Assembly (NCBI GenBank): GCA_030447585.1
Contig: JAUJOO010000006.1
Span: forward strand, 1 to 64,000
Reading direction: 5' to 3'
Source: Nocardioidaceae bacterium
GTDB taxonomy: Bacteria > Actinomycetota > Actinomycetes > Propionibacteriales > Nocardioidaceae
DNA: 64,000 nt
Positions 27,451-38,463 of this stretch are shown one piece after another (positions within the stretch are counted from its first letter, which is position 1; the number at the start of each line of letters is the position of its first letter). The position numbers and the translations under genes are program-made. Below the pieces are notes generated by a model. The model saw only the letters and a list, made by a program, of their open reading frames with translations. It was not told where the DNA came from and ran no database searches.

Positions 27451-28278
27451 TCAACTCCGGGCCGGCCCACGAAGTTCCCCGCGACGTTCCCCACGGACGG
27501 CGCCGGCCAGCTCACTGGTCAGCGACGTCACTGACATGACCGCTGCTGCGAGGTCTGTGGCGTCGAGGACGGCGCGAACCAGTGCGCTGCCCACGATGAC
27601 GGCGTCGGCGTACGCTGCCACCTCCGCCGCCTGGACACCAGTGGAGACACCGAGGCCCACCCCGACCGGTAGGTCGGTGACTTCGCGGGTGCGCCGCACC
27701 AGCTCGGGTGCCGCGCTGCTGGTGCTGGCCCGAGCACCTGTCACACCCATCACCGCGGTCGCGTAGACGAACCCCCGGCAGTGGCGAGCCGTCAGCTGGA
27801 GGCGCTCAGGTCCCGTGGACGGGGCGACCAGGAACACCTTGTCGAGACTCCGACTATCCGCCGCGGCGATCCACTCGGCGGCCTCGTCCGGGATCAGGTC
27901 GGGAGTGATCAGCCCAGCCCCACCGGCAGCGGCGAGGTGGGCGGCGAACCGCTCGACCCCGTACCGCTCAACCGGGTTCCAGTAGGTCATCACCAGCGTC
28001 GGGACATGCTCGGCGGCGGACTCCACGACCCGGAAGACGTCGGTGGTCCGGGACCCCGCCGCCAGGGCCGTCTCGGCAGCAGCCTGGACGGTGGGTCCGT
28101 CCATCACCGGGTCGGAGTAGGGCAGCCCGACCTCGACGACATCGGCGCCCCCGTCGACGAGGGCGCCCATCAGCGCGATCGACCCGTCGACGGTGGGGAA
28201 ACCGGCAGGGAGGTAGCCGACCAGGGCGGCCCGGCCTTGGGACCGGGCCGCACGAATCGCCGGGCCGACCGATGTCAC
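27451..28278 (-). CDS. trpA: Tryptophan synthase alpha chain
   Basis: [24 protein letters not shown]. Confidence 0.97.
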   Translation of the reverse strand: MTSVGPAIRAARSQGRAALVGYLPAGFPTVDGSIALMGALVDGGADVVEVGLPYSDPVMDGPTVQAAAETALAAGSRTTDVFRVVESAAEHVPTLVMTYWNPVERYGVERFAAHLAAAGGAGLITPDLIPDEAAEWIAAADSRSLDKVFLVAPSTGPERLQLTARHCRGFVYATAVMGVTGARASTSSAAPELVRRTREVTDLPVGVGLGVSTGVQAAEVAAYADAVIVGSALVRAVLDATDLAAAVMSVTSLTSELAGAVRGERRGELRGPARS

Positions 28279-29519
28279 GAAGGGTCCTCCACCGCGTCCT
28301 CGACGACGTCTTCGACGATGTCGCTCACGTTCACGAGGTCGAACCAGGTGGCGGCGGTGACCATGTCCTTATCCCCGCGGCCGGACAGACACACCAGCAA
28401 CGTGGCGTCAGGTCCCAGCTCCTGCGCCACGTCATAGGCCCCGGCGAGGGCGTGCGCGCTCTCGATCGCCGCAATGATGCCTTCCGTCTTGGCGAGCTCG
28501 ACCATGGCCTGCATTGCCTGCGCGTCGGTGATCGGGCGGTACGACGCCCGGCCGGTCTCCGCCAGCCAGGCATGTTCGGGACCGACCCCGGGGTAGTCCA
28601 GCCCGGCCGATATCGAGTGCGACTCGACTGTCTGCCCGTCCGCGTCCTGCAGCAGGAACGACCGGGTGCCATGCAGAATGCCCACCTCACCGGCCGAGAT
28701 CGTCGCGGCGTGGCGGCCCGTGTCCAGCCCGTCACCGCCTGCCTCGAAGCCGTATAGACGGACATCGGGATCGTCGATGAACGCAGCGAAAAGGCCGATC
28801 GCATTCGAGCCGCCGCCGACGCAGGCGAGTGCCGCGTCAGGAAGTCGTCCCAGCAGGTCCAGCGACTGCGATCGTGCCTCGTCGCCGATACCACGGGTGA
28901 AGTCGCGCACCATCGCGGGGAACGGGTGGGCACCGGCTGCCGTTCCGAGCAGGTAGTGGGTCGACTCGACGTTGGCCACCCAGTCGCGGAGGGCCTCGTT
29001 GATGGCGTCCTTGAGCGTCCGGCTGCCAGTCGTCACAGGAACGACCTCGGCGCCCAGCATCTTCATCCTGGCGACGTTGAGGGCCTGGCGCTCGGTGTCG
29101 ACCTCCCCCATGTAGACGACGCACTCAAGGCCGAAGTACGCGCACGCCGTCGCTGTCGCGACTCCGTGCTGGCCGGCTCCGGTTTCGGCGATCACCCGCT
29201 TCTTGCCCATCCGCTGGGTCAGCAGTGCCTGGCCGAGGACATTGCGGATCTTGTGGGCTCCGGTGTGGTTGAGGTCCTCGCGCTTGAGCAGGACCCGCGC
29301 CCCCACCGCCTCCGAGAAGCGGTCGGCGTCGTACAGCAGGCTCGGCAGCCCGGCGTACTCGGACATCAACCGGCGCAACCGGCCGGTGAACACCTCGTCG
29401 GCCATCGCCTCACGCCAGTACCGCTCCAGCTCGTCGAGAGGGGCGATCAGTGCCTCCGGCATGAACCGGCCACCGAACCGGCCGAAATGCCCGGTCGCGT
29501 CCGGCAACAAATCCGTCAT
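28275..29519 (-). CDS. trpB: Tryptophan synthase beta chain
   Basis: [34 protein letters not shown]. Confidence 0.98.
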   Translation of the reverse strand: MTDLLPDATGHFGRFGGRFMPEALIAPLDELERYWREAMADEVFTGRLRRLMSEYAGLPSLLYDADRFSEAVGARVLLKREDLNHTGAHKIRNVLGQALLTQRMGKKRVIAETGAGQHGVATATACAYFGLECVVYMGEVDTERQALNVARMKMLGAEVVPVTTGSRTLKDAINEALRDWVANVESTHYLLGTAAGAHPFPAMVRDFTRGIGDEARSQSLDLLGRLPDAALACVGGGSNAIGLFAAFIDDPDVRLYGFEAGGDGLDTGRHAATISAGEVGILHGTRSFLLQDADGQTVESHSISAGLDYPGVGPEHAWLAETGRASYRPITDAQAMQAMVELAKTEGIIAAIESAHALAGAYDVAQELGPDATLLVCLSGRGDKDMVTAATWFDLVNVSDIVEDVVEDAVEDPS

Positions 29520-29536
29520 CTGCGACTTCTTTCGCG

Positions 29537-30343
29537 TCAGTGTCGCTGCTTGAGTGCGGGGTGGGCGCCTGCGGCGACCAGGTCCGCGACGGCGGTCCGG
29601 GGGCCCTTGCCGGTGACGAGTGTCTCTCCGACCAGGACGGCATCGGCCCCTGCGCGACCGTACTCGAGGACGTCGTGAGGCCCGCGGACCCCAGACTCGG
29701 CGACCCTGACGACGCTGTCAGGAAGCATCGGCGCGATCCGGACGAACGTGTCGCGGTCAACGTGGAGCGTCTTGAGGTTGCGTGCGTTGATGCCGACCAG
29801 GTCGGCCCCCGCGTCAAGCGCCCGCCTTGCTTCGTCCTCGGAGTGCACCTCCACGAGCGGGGTGAGCCCGATCGAGCGGGCACGGTCGATCAGGCCGCAC
29901 AGCTGGTTGTCGTCGAGGGCAGCCACGATGAGCAGGGCCAGATCCGCCCCCGCCGCCCTGGCCTCCCACAGCTGGTACGACGTCACGATGAAGTCTTTGC
30001 GAAGCACAGGTACGTCGACTGCGGCGCGGACCGCGCAGAGGTCCTCGAGGCTGCCCGCGAACCGGCGCCGCTCGGTGAGGACACTGATCGTGGCGGCCCC
30101 CCCTCGGGCGTAGTCGAGTGCCAAGGCAGCGGGGTCGCGGATGGTGGCAAGAGGCCCCTTGCTGGGGCTCGACCGCTTCACCTCGGCGATCACCGACACT
30201 CCAGGCGCCCGATAGCCCGGCAGAGGGTCGAGGGCCGGGACCTGTCGCGCGGCGGCTGCTTTGAGCTCGTCGAGGCTCACGCTCGCCTGACGGACGGCGA
30301 GGTCATCACGAACACCGGCGATGATCTCCTCGAGGACCGACAT
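29537..30343 (-). CDS. trpC: Indole-3-glycerol phosphate synthase
   Basis: [34 protein letters not shown]. Confidence 0.97.
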   Translation of the reverse strand: MSVLEEIIAGVRDDLAVRQASVSLDELKAAAARQVPALDPLPGYRAPGVSVIAEVKRSSPSKGPLATIRDPAALALDYARGGAATISVLTERRRFAGSLEDLCAVRAAVDVPVLRKDFIVTSYQLWEARAAGADLALLIVAALDDNQLCGLIDRARSIGLTPLVEVHSEDEARRALDAGADLVGINARNLKTLHVDRDTFVRIAPMLPDSVVRVAESGVRGPHDVLEYGRAGADAVLVGETLVTGKGPRTAVADLVAAGAHPALKQRH

Positions 30344-30345
30344 GC

Positions 30346-30534
30346 CTAGCGCGCGCCCATTCCCATGGCCTGCATGACCTTGCCGACGATTCCCGACACC
30401 AGCACCAACGCAACCCCCACCCAAAAGACCGTCCAGTTGTCTACGACCAGCCCCACGGAGCCGACTGTGAACCCGATCAGGCACGTGACAACCGCTGCCC
30501 ACGCCGCAGGGGTGGATCCGTGGTTAGCGGCCAT
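30346..30534 (-). CDS. HGxxPAAW-type small membrane protein
   Basis: [40 protein letters not shown]. Confidence 0.85.
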   Translation of the reverse strand: MAANHGSTPAAWAAVVTCLIGFTVGSVGLVVDNWTVFWVGVALVLVSGIVGKVMQAMGMGAR

Positions 30535-30591
30535 GGAGCGCGTTCCTCTCGTAGGCGGTGGTGGGTCGCCACCCATTGTGACTGGTAGCGG

Positions 30592-31230
30592 TCACGGTGT
30601 CTGAGTCGGGTCGCGGCCCTGGTCGATCTCACGCCAGAGGTCGGCCTCGGTCAGGTCAGGATCGGTACCTGCCCGACCGTGTGGTGACGTCGGTGTGGCA
30701 GGAGCGTCGTACTCCTCCCCCAGGTGGGCCCACCGTCCCCCGAGCCCCACGACCGCGGCACCGGCTACGGCGCACCCGACCGAGGAGAGCAGGACGAGCC
30801 AGCGCCACCCGCTGCTGCCGGTGGAGTAGTCACCTCCACTCCACCCCTTGTTCGCGAGGCGCTCCTGGAGTGCTGCGTCTACGCCGGGCGGATGGATGGC
30901 GGAGACCGCGACGGCGACCGAACCCAGCACGATGAGCCAACCAAGACCGCGGCGCACCCGGCCACGCGTGGCGATGACCGCGCCGAAGGCAGCAAGAAGC
31001 ACGACTCCGAGCGCGCCGGCGAGCGGCACGAGAGTAGCGCCACTGACATCTACCCCGAGCGCAGGCAGGCCGGGCTGGCTGGCCGCCGCCGACGCCCAAG
31101 GTCGCGCGACGCCTACGGTCACACCGACGGCGCTCAGCAGTCCGACCAGCATCGTAGGTGCGTAACCAGGTGCATGCGGCCGGCGCCGAGGCCTGGTTGC
31201 GACCGGCCCCACGCGAGCTCCTTCGCGCAT
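30592..31230 (-). CDS. Trp biosynthesis-associated membrane protein
   Basis: Four TM segments; RPWASAAASQPGLPALGVDVSGATLVPLAGALGVVLLA; location between his and trp genes. Confidence 0.85.
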   Translation of the reverse strand: MREGARVGPVATRPRRRPHAPGYAPTMLVGLLSAVGVTVGVARPWASAAASQPGLPALGVDVSGATLVPLAGALGVVLLAAFGAVIATRGRVRRGLGWLIVLGSVAVAVSAIHPPGVDAALQERLANKGWSGGDYSTGSSGWRWLVLLSSVGCAVAGAAVVGLGGRWAHLGEEYDAPATPTSPHGRAGTDPDLTEADLWREIDQGRDPTQTP

Positions 31231-31234
31231 GTCC

Positions 31235-31648
31235 TCAGCCTTCGCGGGGGGCGCGTCGCGGCGGCGTCAGCGGGCCGGTGCCGTCGTCGAAGCATGTCGC
31301 GGTGCCGGTGTGGCAGGCCGGTCCCACCTGGTCGACCAGCACGAGAACGGTGTCGTTGTCGCAGTCGAGTCGCAGCTCGCGCACATGCTGGGCGTTCCCG
31401 GAGGTCTCGCCTTTGACCCAGTGGGTCTCGCGGCTCCTGCTCCAGTACGTCGCACGACCGCTGTCGAGGGTTCGGCGGAGGGCGTCGCGATCCATCCAGG
31501 CCAGCATCAGGACCTGGCGGGTCGTGACTTCCTGGACGACGGCGGGGATCAACCCCTGGTCGTTGTACCGCACCTTGCCGAGGGAGGTGGCGTCAAGCAC
31601 TCTGGGCGCAAACTCGGGCACGCCGCCATTGTCTCGCACGATCGTCAC
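31235..31648 (-). CDS. hisI: Phosphoribosyl-AMP cyclohydrolase
   Basis: [40 protein letters not shown]. Confidence 0.97.
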   Translation of the reverse strand: MTIVRDNGGVPEFAPRVLDATSLGKVRYNDQGLIPAVVQEVTTRQVLMLAWMDRDALRRTLDSGRATYWSRSRETHWVKGETSGNAQHVRELRLDCDNDTVLVLVDQVGPACHTGTATCFDDGTGPLTPPRRAPREG

Positions 31649-32406
31649 CTGACCGGATGGCCGGCCTCGGCCAAGGCGGCCTTTACCGCCGAGACCGACA
31701 AGCGCCCGTCGTGGAAGACACTGGCGGCCAACACCGCGTCCGCTCCAGCCTCGACCGCCGGGGCGAAGTCTGCGGCCTCTCCGGCTCCGCCGCTCGCAAT
31801 CACCGGGACCGTCACGACAGAGCGGACGGCGGCGATCAGCTCGAGGTCGAACCCCTGTTGTGTGCCGTCGGCGTCCATTGCGTTGAGCAGGATCTCACCG
31901 GCCCCGAGCTCAGCTCCGCGTCTCGCCCAGTCCAGTGCGTCGACCCCGGTACTGCGGCTACCGCCGTGGGTGGTCACCTCGAATCCAGACGCCATATCGC
32001 CCGCCCGGCGCGCGTCGACGCTGAGCACGAGCACCTGTCTGCCGAAGCGGTGGGCGATCTCGGCGATCACCTCGGGACGCTCCAGTGCGCCGGTGTTGAT
32101 GGCTGCCTTGTCCGCGCCCGCCCGCAGCAACGTGTCGACGTCGGCCGCCCCACGCACCCCTCCTCCGACCGTCAGCGGGATGAAGACCTGCTCCGCGGTA
32201 CGCCGGACCACGTCGAGGACGGCGGCGCGCAGCTCCTTGGAGGCGGTGACGTCGAGGAACGTCAGCTCGTCGGCGCCCTCGGCGTCGTACCGGCGTGCCA
32301 TCTCAACGGGGTCGCCGACATCGCGCAGACCCTCGAAGTTGACACCCTTGACCACGCGTCCCTGGTCGACATCGAGGCAGGGGATGACCCGGATCGCTAC
32401 GGTCAC
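31645..32406 (-). CDS. hisF: Imidazole glycerol phosphate synthase subunit HisF
   Basis: [24 protein letters not shown]. Confidence 0.98.
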   Translation of the reverse strand: MTVAIRVIPCLDVDQGRVVKGVNFEGLRDVGDPVEMARRYDAEGADELTFLDVTASKELRAAVLDVVRRTAEQVFIPLTVGGGVRGAADVDTLLRAGADKAAINTGALERPEVIAEIAHRFGRQVLVLSVDARRAGDMASGFEVTTHGGSRSTGVDALDWARRGAELGAGEILLNAMDADGTQQGFDLELIAAVRSVVTVPVIASGGAGEAADFAPAVEAGADAVLAASVFHDGRLSVSAVKAALAEAGHPVR

Positions 32407-33203
32407 CGGGGAGCCTCAGGGGCCGGGGCCGACGGCTGCGGCTGCCGTTTGGTGACGGCCGACGCCGCTGCCGGGCCGTCCACCGCCACCGCCTCGAGCG
32501 CCTCCTCGAGGCGAAAGGCGCCGGTGTAGAGGGCTGTGCCGATGATCGCCCCCTCAACTCCTGATTCCACCAGCGTTGCGATCGCCCGTACGTCATCCAG
32601 TGTGGAGATGCCACCGGAAGCGACCACCGGGGCCTGTGCATGCCGGCAGACCTCGGCAAGGAGGTCGAGGTTGGGGCCTTGCAACATGCCGTCCTTGTTG
32701 ACGTCGGTCACGACGTAGCGTGAGCAGCCGTCTGCTTCGAGGCGCGCCAGGACGTCGTACAGGTCGCCGCCCTCCCGGGTCCAGCCGCGAGCTGCCAAGC
32801 TTGTGCCGCGCACGTCCAGCCCGATCGCCACCCGGTCGCCGTACTCCTTGATCGCGCGGCCACACCAGCCGGGTCTCTCGAGTGCCGCGGTACCGATGAC
32901 GACTCGGCGACACCCAGTCTCGAGAGCCGCGGCAAGACTCTCGTCGTCGCGGATGCCTCCCGACATCTCCACGTCGATGTCCAGCAAGCGCACGATCTTG
33001 GCAAGCAGCTCTCGGTTCTGGCCGCGCCCGAACGCCGCGTCCAGGTCCACCAGGTGCACCCAGCCGGCCCCCGCTTCCTGCCACCTCAGCGCAGCCCAGA
33101 CGGGGTCGCCGAACACCTGCTCACTGTCGGCAGCCCCTCGCACCAGCTGCACGGCGCGGCCATCGGAGACGTCAACGGCCGGGAGCAGCTCGAGGAAAGT
33201 CAT
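32403..33203 (-). CDS. priA: Bifunctional HisA/TrpF phosphoribosyl isomerase (PriA)
   Basis: [23 protein letters not shown]; actinobacterial HisA/PriA family; no trpF in the cluster. Confidence 0.92.
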   Translation of the reverse strand: MTFLELLPAVDVSDGRAVQLVRGAADSEQVFGDPVWAALRWQEAGAGWVHLVDLDAAFGRGQNRELLAKIVRLLDIDVEMSGGIRDDESLAAALETGCRRVVIGTAALERPGWCGRAIKEYGDRVAIGLDVRGTSLAARGWTREGGDLYDVLARLEADGCSRYVVTDVNKDGMLQGPNLDLLAEVCRHAQAPVVASGGISTLDDVRAIATLVESGVEGAIIGTALYTGAFRLEEALEAVAVDGPAAASAVTKRQPQPSAPAPEAPR

Positions 33204-33284
33204 AGACGACAGCCTAGGAGGCGAGCCCGGTGGGAGGACTCGAGCCTGGGGTTGCCCGGACCACGTGAGCAGACCTCCGGTTCG

Positions 33285-33617
33285 TCAGCGGCTCGGGGTG
33301 AGGACCGCGACCACCGGGAGCGCGAAGAGACTCACCAACAGCACCGCCGATCGCACACCCCAGTCGGGGGTCGAGACCCAGCAGACGAACTGGACGAAGA
33401 AGAACCCGACGGCGAGCAGACCAAGCATCCGGCGCCGCTTGGCGACCAACAGCCCACCAGGCCCCGATCGCGGGCGCCAGGCCGGCACGGCGCGGGCTAC
33501 GACGTCGCGTCGAGTCTGACGCTTCGCGGCAACCTCCGCCTGCCTGGCGCGAAGCCCGGCCGCTCGCTCTGCCTCGGCCTCCCGCTCAGCGCGTCGTCTG
33601 GCTCGTTCTTTGCTCAT
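33285..33617 (-). CDS. Small membrane protein, two TM segments, basic N-terminus
   Basis: [39 protein letters not shown]... then MLGLLAVGFFFVQFVCWVSTPDWGVRSAVLLVSLFALPVVAVL. Confidence 0.8.
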   Translation of the reverse strand: MSKERARRRAEREAEAERAAGLRARQAEVAAKRQTRRDVVARAVPAWRPRSGPGGLLVAKRRRMLGLLAVGFFFVQFVCWVSTPDWGVRSAVLLVSLFALPVVAVLTPSR

Positions 33618-34038
33618 ATGTGGCCTTGCTCAAGAACTCCTCGAAGATGCGCGGCTGGTCCACGCCGTCGAGTGTCCTGTAGGTGCGGCTGGATCCGTCG
33701 TCCCAGGTGATGGTGACCGAGTAGCCCTGCCTGTCGCAGCACTGGTTCTCGGGCAGCGGCGTCATTTCTACCCTGCGCAACGCCGGATCTGAAGCCGCCT
33801 CGAGCACTGCTTGCACGTCCGCCCTGGTGTGGCCCGGCGGTGGCGGCTCGCCGGCTGCGAAGACGAGTCTATATGGCGTCGGCGCTATTCCGCCACCGTG
33901 GCTGACGGTCACAGAGACGGCCTGTGTCGAGTCCTGCGGCCTGTCGCCGGCGCTGTCCGAACGCGGGCCACCGGCGCCACAGCCGGACACGAGCGAGACC
34001 AGCAGGCACGACACAAGAACTTCGGCGAGTTTGCTCAT
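33586..34038 (-). CDS. Uncharacterised lipoprotein (possibly emfourin/protealysin-inhibitor-like fold)
   Basis: Lipobox [16 protein letters not shown] overlap with hisH stop; [22 protein letters not shown]...[26 protein letters not shown]. Confidence 0.75.
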   Translation of the reverse strand: MSKLAEVLVSCLLVSLVSGCGAGGPRSDSAGDRPQDSTQAVSVTVSHGGGIAPTPYRLVFAAGEPPPPGHTRADVQAVLEAASDPALRRVEMTPLPENQCCDRQGYSVTITWDDGSSRTYRTLDGVDQPRIFEEFLSKATYEQRTSQTTR

Positions 34039-34667
34039 AGCTGTTGGACCCAGTTGGCCAGCAGTTTGGTTCCCGCAGCCCCGGACTTTTCCGGATGGAA
34101 CTGAGTAGCCCACAGTGGGCCGTTCTCCACCGCCGCCACGAAAGGGTCGTGCTCGTGACGGCTCCACGAGACCAGTGGCGCTCGGGTGCGACCGTCGGTC
34201 ACCAGCTCCCAGCGTCTCACCGCGTACGAGTGCACGAAATAGAAGCGCTCGTTCTCGACGCCCTCGAACATGCGGGACCCGGTCGGTGTCTCAACGGTGT
34301 TCCATCCGATGTGTGGCAGCGTAGACGCCGAGAGCCCCTCCACCCTGCCGGGCCACTCGCCGCACCCGGAGGACGCCACCCCGTGCTCCACCCCGTGCTC
34401 GAAAAGCACCTGGTGCCCGACACAGATACCCAGGACGGGCCGCCCCCCAGACAGCCTGCGGCCGATGAGCTCAGGTCCGCGCCGAGCCCGGAGCCCCTCC
34501 ATGCAGGCGGCGAAAGCCCCCACACCGGGGACGACGAGCCCAGCGGCGTCCAAGGAGGTGTCGTAGTCGGAGGTCACCTCGACGAGGGCGCCCGCGTGTG
34601 TCAGCGCCCGCTCGGCCGAGCGAAGATTTCCCGAGCCATAGTCGAACAACACCACACGAGGGGTCAC
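34035..34667 (-). CDS. hisH: Imidazole glycerol phosphate synthase subunit HisH
   Basis: [34 protein letters not shown]. Confidence 0.97.
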   Translation of the reverse strand: MTPRVVLFDYGSGNLRSAERALTHAGALVEVTSDYDTSLDAAGLVVPGVGAFAACMEGLRARRGPELIGRRLSGGRPVLGICVGHQVLFEHGVEHGVASSGCGEWPGRVEGLSASTLPHIGWNTVETPTGSRMFEGVENERFYFVHSYAVRRWELVTDGRTRAPLVSWSRHEHDPFVAAVENGPLWATQFHPEKSGAAGTKLLANWVQQL

Positions 34668-35266
34668 AGGCTGCCCTTGGTGCTGGGCACCGCCGTCTCC
34701 CGCGGATCGAGCTCGATGGCGCCACGCAGGGCTCGCGCCAGCGCCTTGAACTGCGCCTCGACCAGATGGTGCGGGTCTCGACCGGACAGCACCCGCACGT
34801 GCACAGCGATCACCGCGTGCGACGCAAGGGACTCCAGCACGTGCCGAGTCAACGACCCGGAGTACGCCGGTGTGCCGATGGCGGCATACGCCTGCGCGTC
34901 GGGCTCGCCCACGTGGACACAGTAGGGCCGGCCGGAGACGTCCACCGCGCACTGCACAAGCGCCTCGTCGAGGGGGACCAGGGAATCCCCGAACCGTCGG
35001 ATCCCCACCTTGTCACCGAGCGCCTCCCGCAGCGCGCGTCCGAGGGTGATCGCCACGTCCTCGACGCTGTGATGGGCGTCGACCTCGACGTCGCCGGCCG
35101 CCTGTACGGTGAGGTCGATCAGGGAGTGCCTGGCCAACGCCGTCAGCATGTGGTCGAAGAACGGCACCCCGGTGGCGACGTCGGCACGACCGGACCCGTC
35201 GAGGTCAACCTCGACCACCACCTTGGACTCCGACGTCCTGCGCTCAATCCTCGCCGTACGAGGCAT
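34664..35266 (-). CDS. hisB: Imidazoleglycerol-phosphate dehydratase
   Basis: [34 protein letters not shown]. Confidence 0.98.
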   Translation of the reverse strand: MPRTARIERRTSESKVVVEVDLDGSGRADVATGVPFFDHMLTALARHSLIDLTVQAAGDVEVDAHHSVEDVAITLGRALREALGDKVGIRRFGDSLVPLDEALVQCAVDVSGRPYCVHVGEPDAQAYAAIGTPAYSGSLTRHVLESLASHAVIAVHVRVLSGRDPHHLVEAQFKALARALRGAIELDPRETAVPSTKGSL

Positions 35267-36356
35267 CAGCGGTCTCCTCCTGCAACACGTCGACGAGTGC
35301 GTCTCGGAACACCATCATCTCCTGTGGGGTGCCGATGGAGACACGCAACCACCCATCGGGACCGGTTTCACGGACAAGCACCCCTCGGTCGAGCAGGTGC
35401 TGCCATACCAGGTGACGGTCTGCGAATACCCCGAACAGCACGAAGTTGGCATCGGAGTCGGGAACGTGCAGCCCGGACTCGCGCAGCCATTCGGTGGTCT
35501 TGTCCCGCTCGGATCGCAGCTTGTCAACGCGGCTCATCATCTCGTCGCGGTAGGCCAGTGCCACCCGGGCAACAGCCTGCGTGACGCTGGACAGGTGGTA
35601 GGGCAGGCGCACGACGCGCAGCGCGTCGACAAACTCTGCGCTGGCGGCAAGGTAGCCGACGCGCGCGCCGGCCAGAGCGAACGCCTTGGACATCGTCCTG
35701 GTCACCGCAAGGTGGTGGCAGTCGGCGAGCAGGCTCAACGCGGACGGTGTGCCGGCCCGGCGGAACTCGGCGTAGGCCTCGTCCACGACAACGATGCCGG
35801 GCGCCGCGTCGCAGATCATCTGAATCGTCTGGAGCCCAACCGCCGTACCTGTCGGGTTGTTCGGTGAGGCGACGACGACGATGCCCGGCTGGTGCTGGTC
35901 GATGGCAGCCAGGGCGGCGTCGATATCCACCGTGAAGTCAGCCTTGCGCCCGACATCGACGTAGTGCGTCACCGTGGTGCGCGCGTACTCGGAGTACATC
36001 GAGTAGGTCGGCCCGAACGTCAGCATGCTTCGGCCTGGCCCGCCGAACGCGTGCAACACCTGTTGCATGACCTCGTTCGACCCGTTGGCCGCCCATACAT
36101 GCTCAGTCGAAAGGCCATGCCCGAGGTAAGCCGCTAGGTCGGTGCGGAGCCCGAGCGCGTCCCGGTCGGGATAGCGGTTCAGCGAGCCGGCCGCGGTGAA
36201 CGTCGCCTCAGAGATCGCCCGCGCCACCTGCCTGGACGGGGGGTAGGGGTTCTCGTTGACGTTGAGGCGGACGGGCACATCCAGCTGTGGCGCACCGTAG
36301 GGCTGCACGTCTTTCAGCTCTGGGCGAAGCGGGAGCACCTGGTCGGCCGCCCTCAT
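35244..36356 (-). CDS. hisC: Histidinol-phosphate aminotransferase
   Basis: [32 protein letters not shown]-lysine motif. Confidence 0.97.
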   Translation of the reverse strand: MRAADQVLPLRPELKDVQPYGAPQLDVPVRLNVNENPYPPSRQVARAISEATFTAAGSLNRYPDRDALGLRTDLAAYLGHGLSTEHVWAANGSNEVMQQVLHAFGGPGRSMLTFGPTYSMYSEYARTTVTHYVDVGRKADFTVDIDAALAAIDQHQPGIVVVASPNNPTGTAVGLQTIQMICDAAPGIVVVDEAYAEFRRAGTPSALSLLADCHHLAVTRTMSKAFALAGARVGYLAASAEFVDALRVVRLPYHLSSVTQAVARVALAYRDEMMSRVDKLRSERDKTTEWLRESGLHVPDSDANFVLFGVFADRHLVWQHLLDRGVLVRETGPDGWLRVSIGTPQEMMVFRDALVDVLQEETADASYGED

Positions 36357-37672
36357 CGGTCCAGCCGTGCCCGCACGGCATCGCCGTGCGCCGGCAGATC
36401 CTCCGCCTCCGACAGGGTGAGCACGTGCCCTGCCACCGCACCGAGAGCATCCCGGGAGTAGTCCACGACCTGCACGGTCCGCAGAAAGCTGCGCACGGAC
36501 AGCCCCGACGCGTGGCAGGCACAGCCAGCGGTCGGCAGCACGTGGTTGGAACCGGCGCAGTAGTCGCCGAGTGACACCGGGGCGAAGGGGCCGACGAACA
36601 CGGCCCCGGCGTTGCGGATGCGCATGGCGCGGACAGCCGCGTCGACGGTGTGGATCTCTAGGTGTTCGGGCGCGTAGGCGTTGACAACATCCTCTCCCTG
36701 GTCCAGGTCGTCGACGAGCACGATCGCCGACTGAGACCCGTCCAGCGAAGCAGTGACTCGCTCGACGTGCTTGGTCGAGAGGACCTGCCTGTCCAGCTCT
36801 GCCTTGACCGCATCCGCCAGCGCCAGCGAGTCCGTCACCAGGACCGCCGCTGCCAGTACGTCATGCTCCGCCTGGCTGATCAGGTCGCCGGCGACGAAGG
36901 CAGGGTCGGCACTGTCGTCGGCAAGGATGGCGATCTCGGTCGGGCCGGCCTCTGCGTCGATGCCGACGACTCCGCGCAGCAGCCGTTTGGCCGCCACGCC
37001 GTAGATGTTCGCCGGTCCTGTCACGAGGTCGACGGGGTCGCAGTCGCCGTCCTCGTGCCGGTACCCATAGGCGAACATCGCCACAGCACCTGCGCCCCCG
37101 GCGGCGTACACCTCGTCAACTCCAAGCAGTGCGCACGCCGCCAGCACCAGCGGGTGTGGCAGCCCCGCGTGGTCACGCTGCGCCGGGCTCGCCAGCGCCA
37201 GGGAGCGGACTCCTGCGACCTGTGCCGGTACGACGTTCATGAGCACCGATGAGATCAGCGGCGCCTTGGCGGCGGGAACGTACAGCCCCACCCGGTCGAC
37301 GGGCACGTGGCGTTGGGTGACCGTTGCACCGGGCGAGATCTCGGTGACGGTCTGCGTTGGCAGCTCCTCCTCGCTCGTCCGTCGTAACCGGCTGATCGCC
37401 TCCTCGAGGCTGCACCGCAGATCGGGGTCGAGCTGGAGCAGGGCTGAGCGCAGTGCCTGTGCCGGCACGCGGATCCGCTCGACCGTGACGCCGTCGTACG
37501 ACGCCGCCTGACGGACCAGCTCGACGTGCCCCTGCTCGCGAACCGCCTCACAGATCGGTCGCACCTGCTCCATGGCGGCGGCAACGTCAAAGTCGGCGCG
37601 CGGCAGCAATGGCGCGTATTCGACGCGGGCTCTGTCGGCGCCGAGTTCGCGCACATCGATCTGGCGGATCAT
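36353..37672 (-). CDS. hisD: Histidinol dehydrogenase
   Basis: [51 protein letters not shown]. Confidence 0.97.
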   Translation of the reverse strand: MIRQIDVRELGADRARVEYAPLLPRADFDVAAAMEQVRPICEAVREQGHVELVRQAASYDGVTVERIRVPAQALRSALLQLDPDLRCSLEEAISRLRRTSEEELPTQTVTEISPGATVTQRHVPVDRVGLYVPAAKAPLISSVLMNVVPAQVAGVRSLALASPAQRDHAGLPHPLVLAACALLGVDEVYAAGGAGAVAMFAYGYRHEDGDCDPVDLVTGPANIYGVAAKRLLRGVVGIDAEAGPTEIAILADDSADPAFVAGDLISQAEHDVLAAAVLVTDSLALADAVKAELDRQVLSTKHVERVTASLDGSQSAIVLVDDLDQGEDVVNAYAPEHLEIHTVDAAVRAMRIRNAGAVFVGPFAPVSLGDYCAGSNHVLPTAGCACHASGLSVRSFLRTVQVVDYSRDALGAVAGHVLTLSEAEDLPAHGDAVRARLDR

Positions 37673-37773
37673 GGATAGCAGTCTAGGAGCGCGACCCACA
37701 CCGCGACCGAGCCGCCTCACTCACGCGTCACCTCGCTCACTTGCCGGCGTCGCGTCGATGTTAGGTTCGCAGC

Positions 37774-38454
37774 GTGAGTGAGCCGCTGCCGCTCTTTCCC
37801 CTGAACACGGTGCTGTTCCCGGGGATCGTGATGCCACTGCACATCTTCGAGGACCGCTACCGGCTGCTCGTGCGTGACCTGATAGCGCTTCCGCCGGACG
37901 AGGCGAGAGAGTTCGGCGTGGTGGCGATCAAGGTCGGCTTCGAGGTGGGTGCGCACGGCGTGCACACGATCCAGCGCACCGGCTGCGCCGCTCTCGTCAC
38001 GGAGGTGACGGCGAACCGCGACGGCACGTTCGAGATCATCGTGATAGGGCGGCGCCGCTTCCATGTCGAGAACCTCGACCGCTCACAGGAGTATCTGCGA
38101 GCAGACGTCGAGTGGCTGTCCGACACAGCCGGTGGAGGCTCGTCCTCGGCCGCGACACGAGCCGCGGACACCGCCCGTTCGCTTTTCGATGCCTATCGTC
38201 GTACCGTCGCGGAGCTGACCGGGGAGGACGTGCTCGAAGGTGACGCTCCGACAGACCCGGTAGACCTCTCCTACACGTTGGCGGCTGCCCTCGTCATGAC
38301 GTTGGCGGACCGTCAGGCGATGCTCGAGTCGCCGGACGTGGTCAGCAGGCTACGGCTCGGGACCCGCTTCATGCGCTCCGAGATCCGCGCCATGGCCGCC
38401 GTCGCATCGCTGCCGGCGGCGTCCATCGCGCGGACCCGGTGGTCGCCGAACTGA
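37774..38454 (+). CDS. LON peptidase substrate-binding domain protein
   Basis: LPLFPLNTVLFPGIVMPLHIFEDRYRLLVRDL. Confidence 0.93.
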   Translation: MSEPLPLFPLNTVLFPGIVMPLHIFEDRYRLLVRDLIALPPDEAREFGVVAIKVGFEVGAHGVHTIQRTGCAALVTEVTANRDGTFEIIVIGRRRFHVENLDRSQEYLRADVEWLSDTAGGGSSSAATRAADTARSLFDAYRRTVAELTGEDVLEGDAPTDPVDLSYTLAAALVMTLADRQAMLESPDVVSRLRLGTRFMRSEIRAMAAVASLPAASIARTRWSPN

Positions 38455-38463
38455 GCTGTCTTG

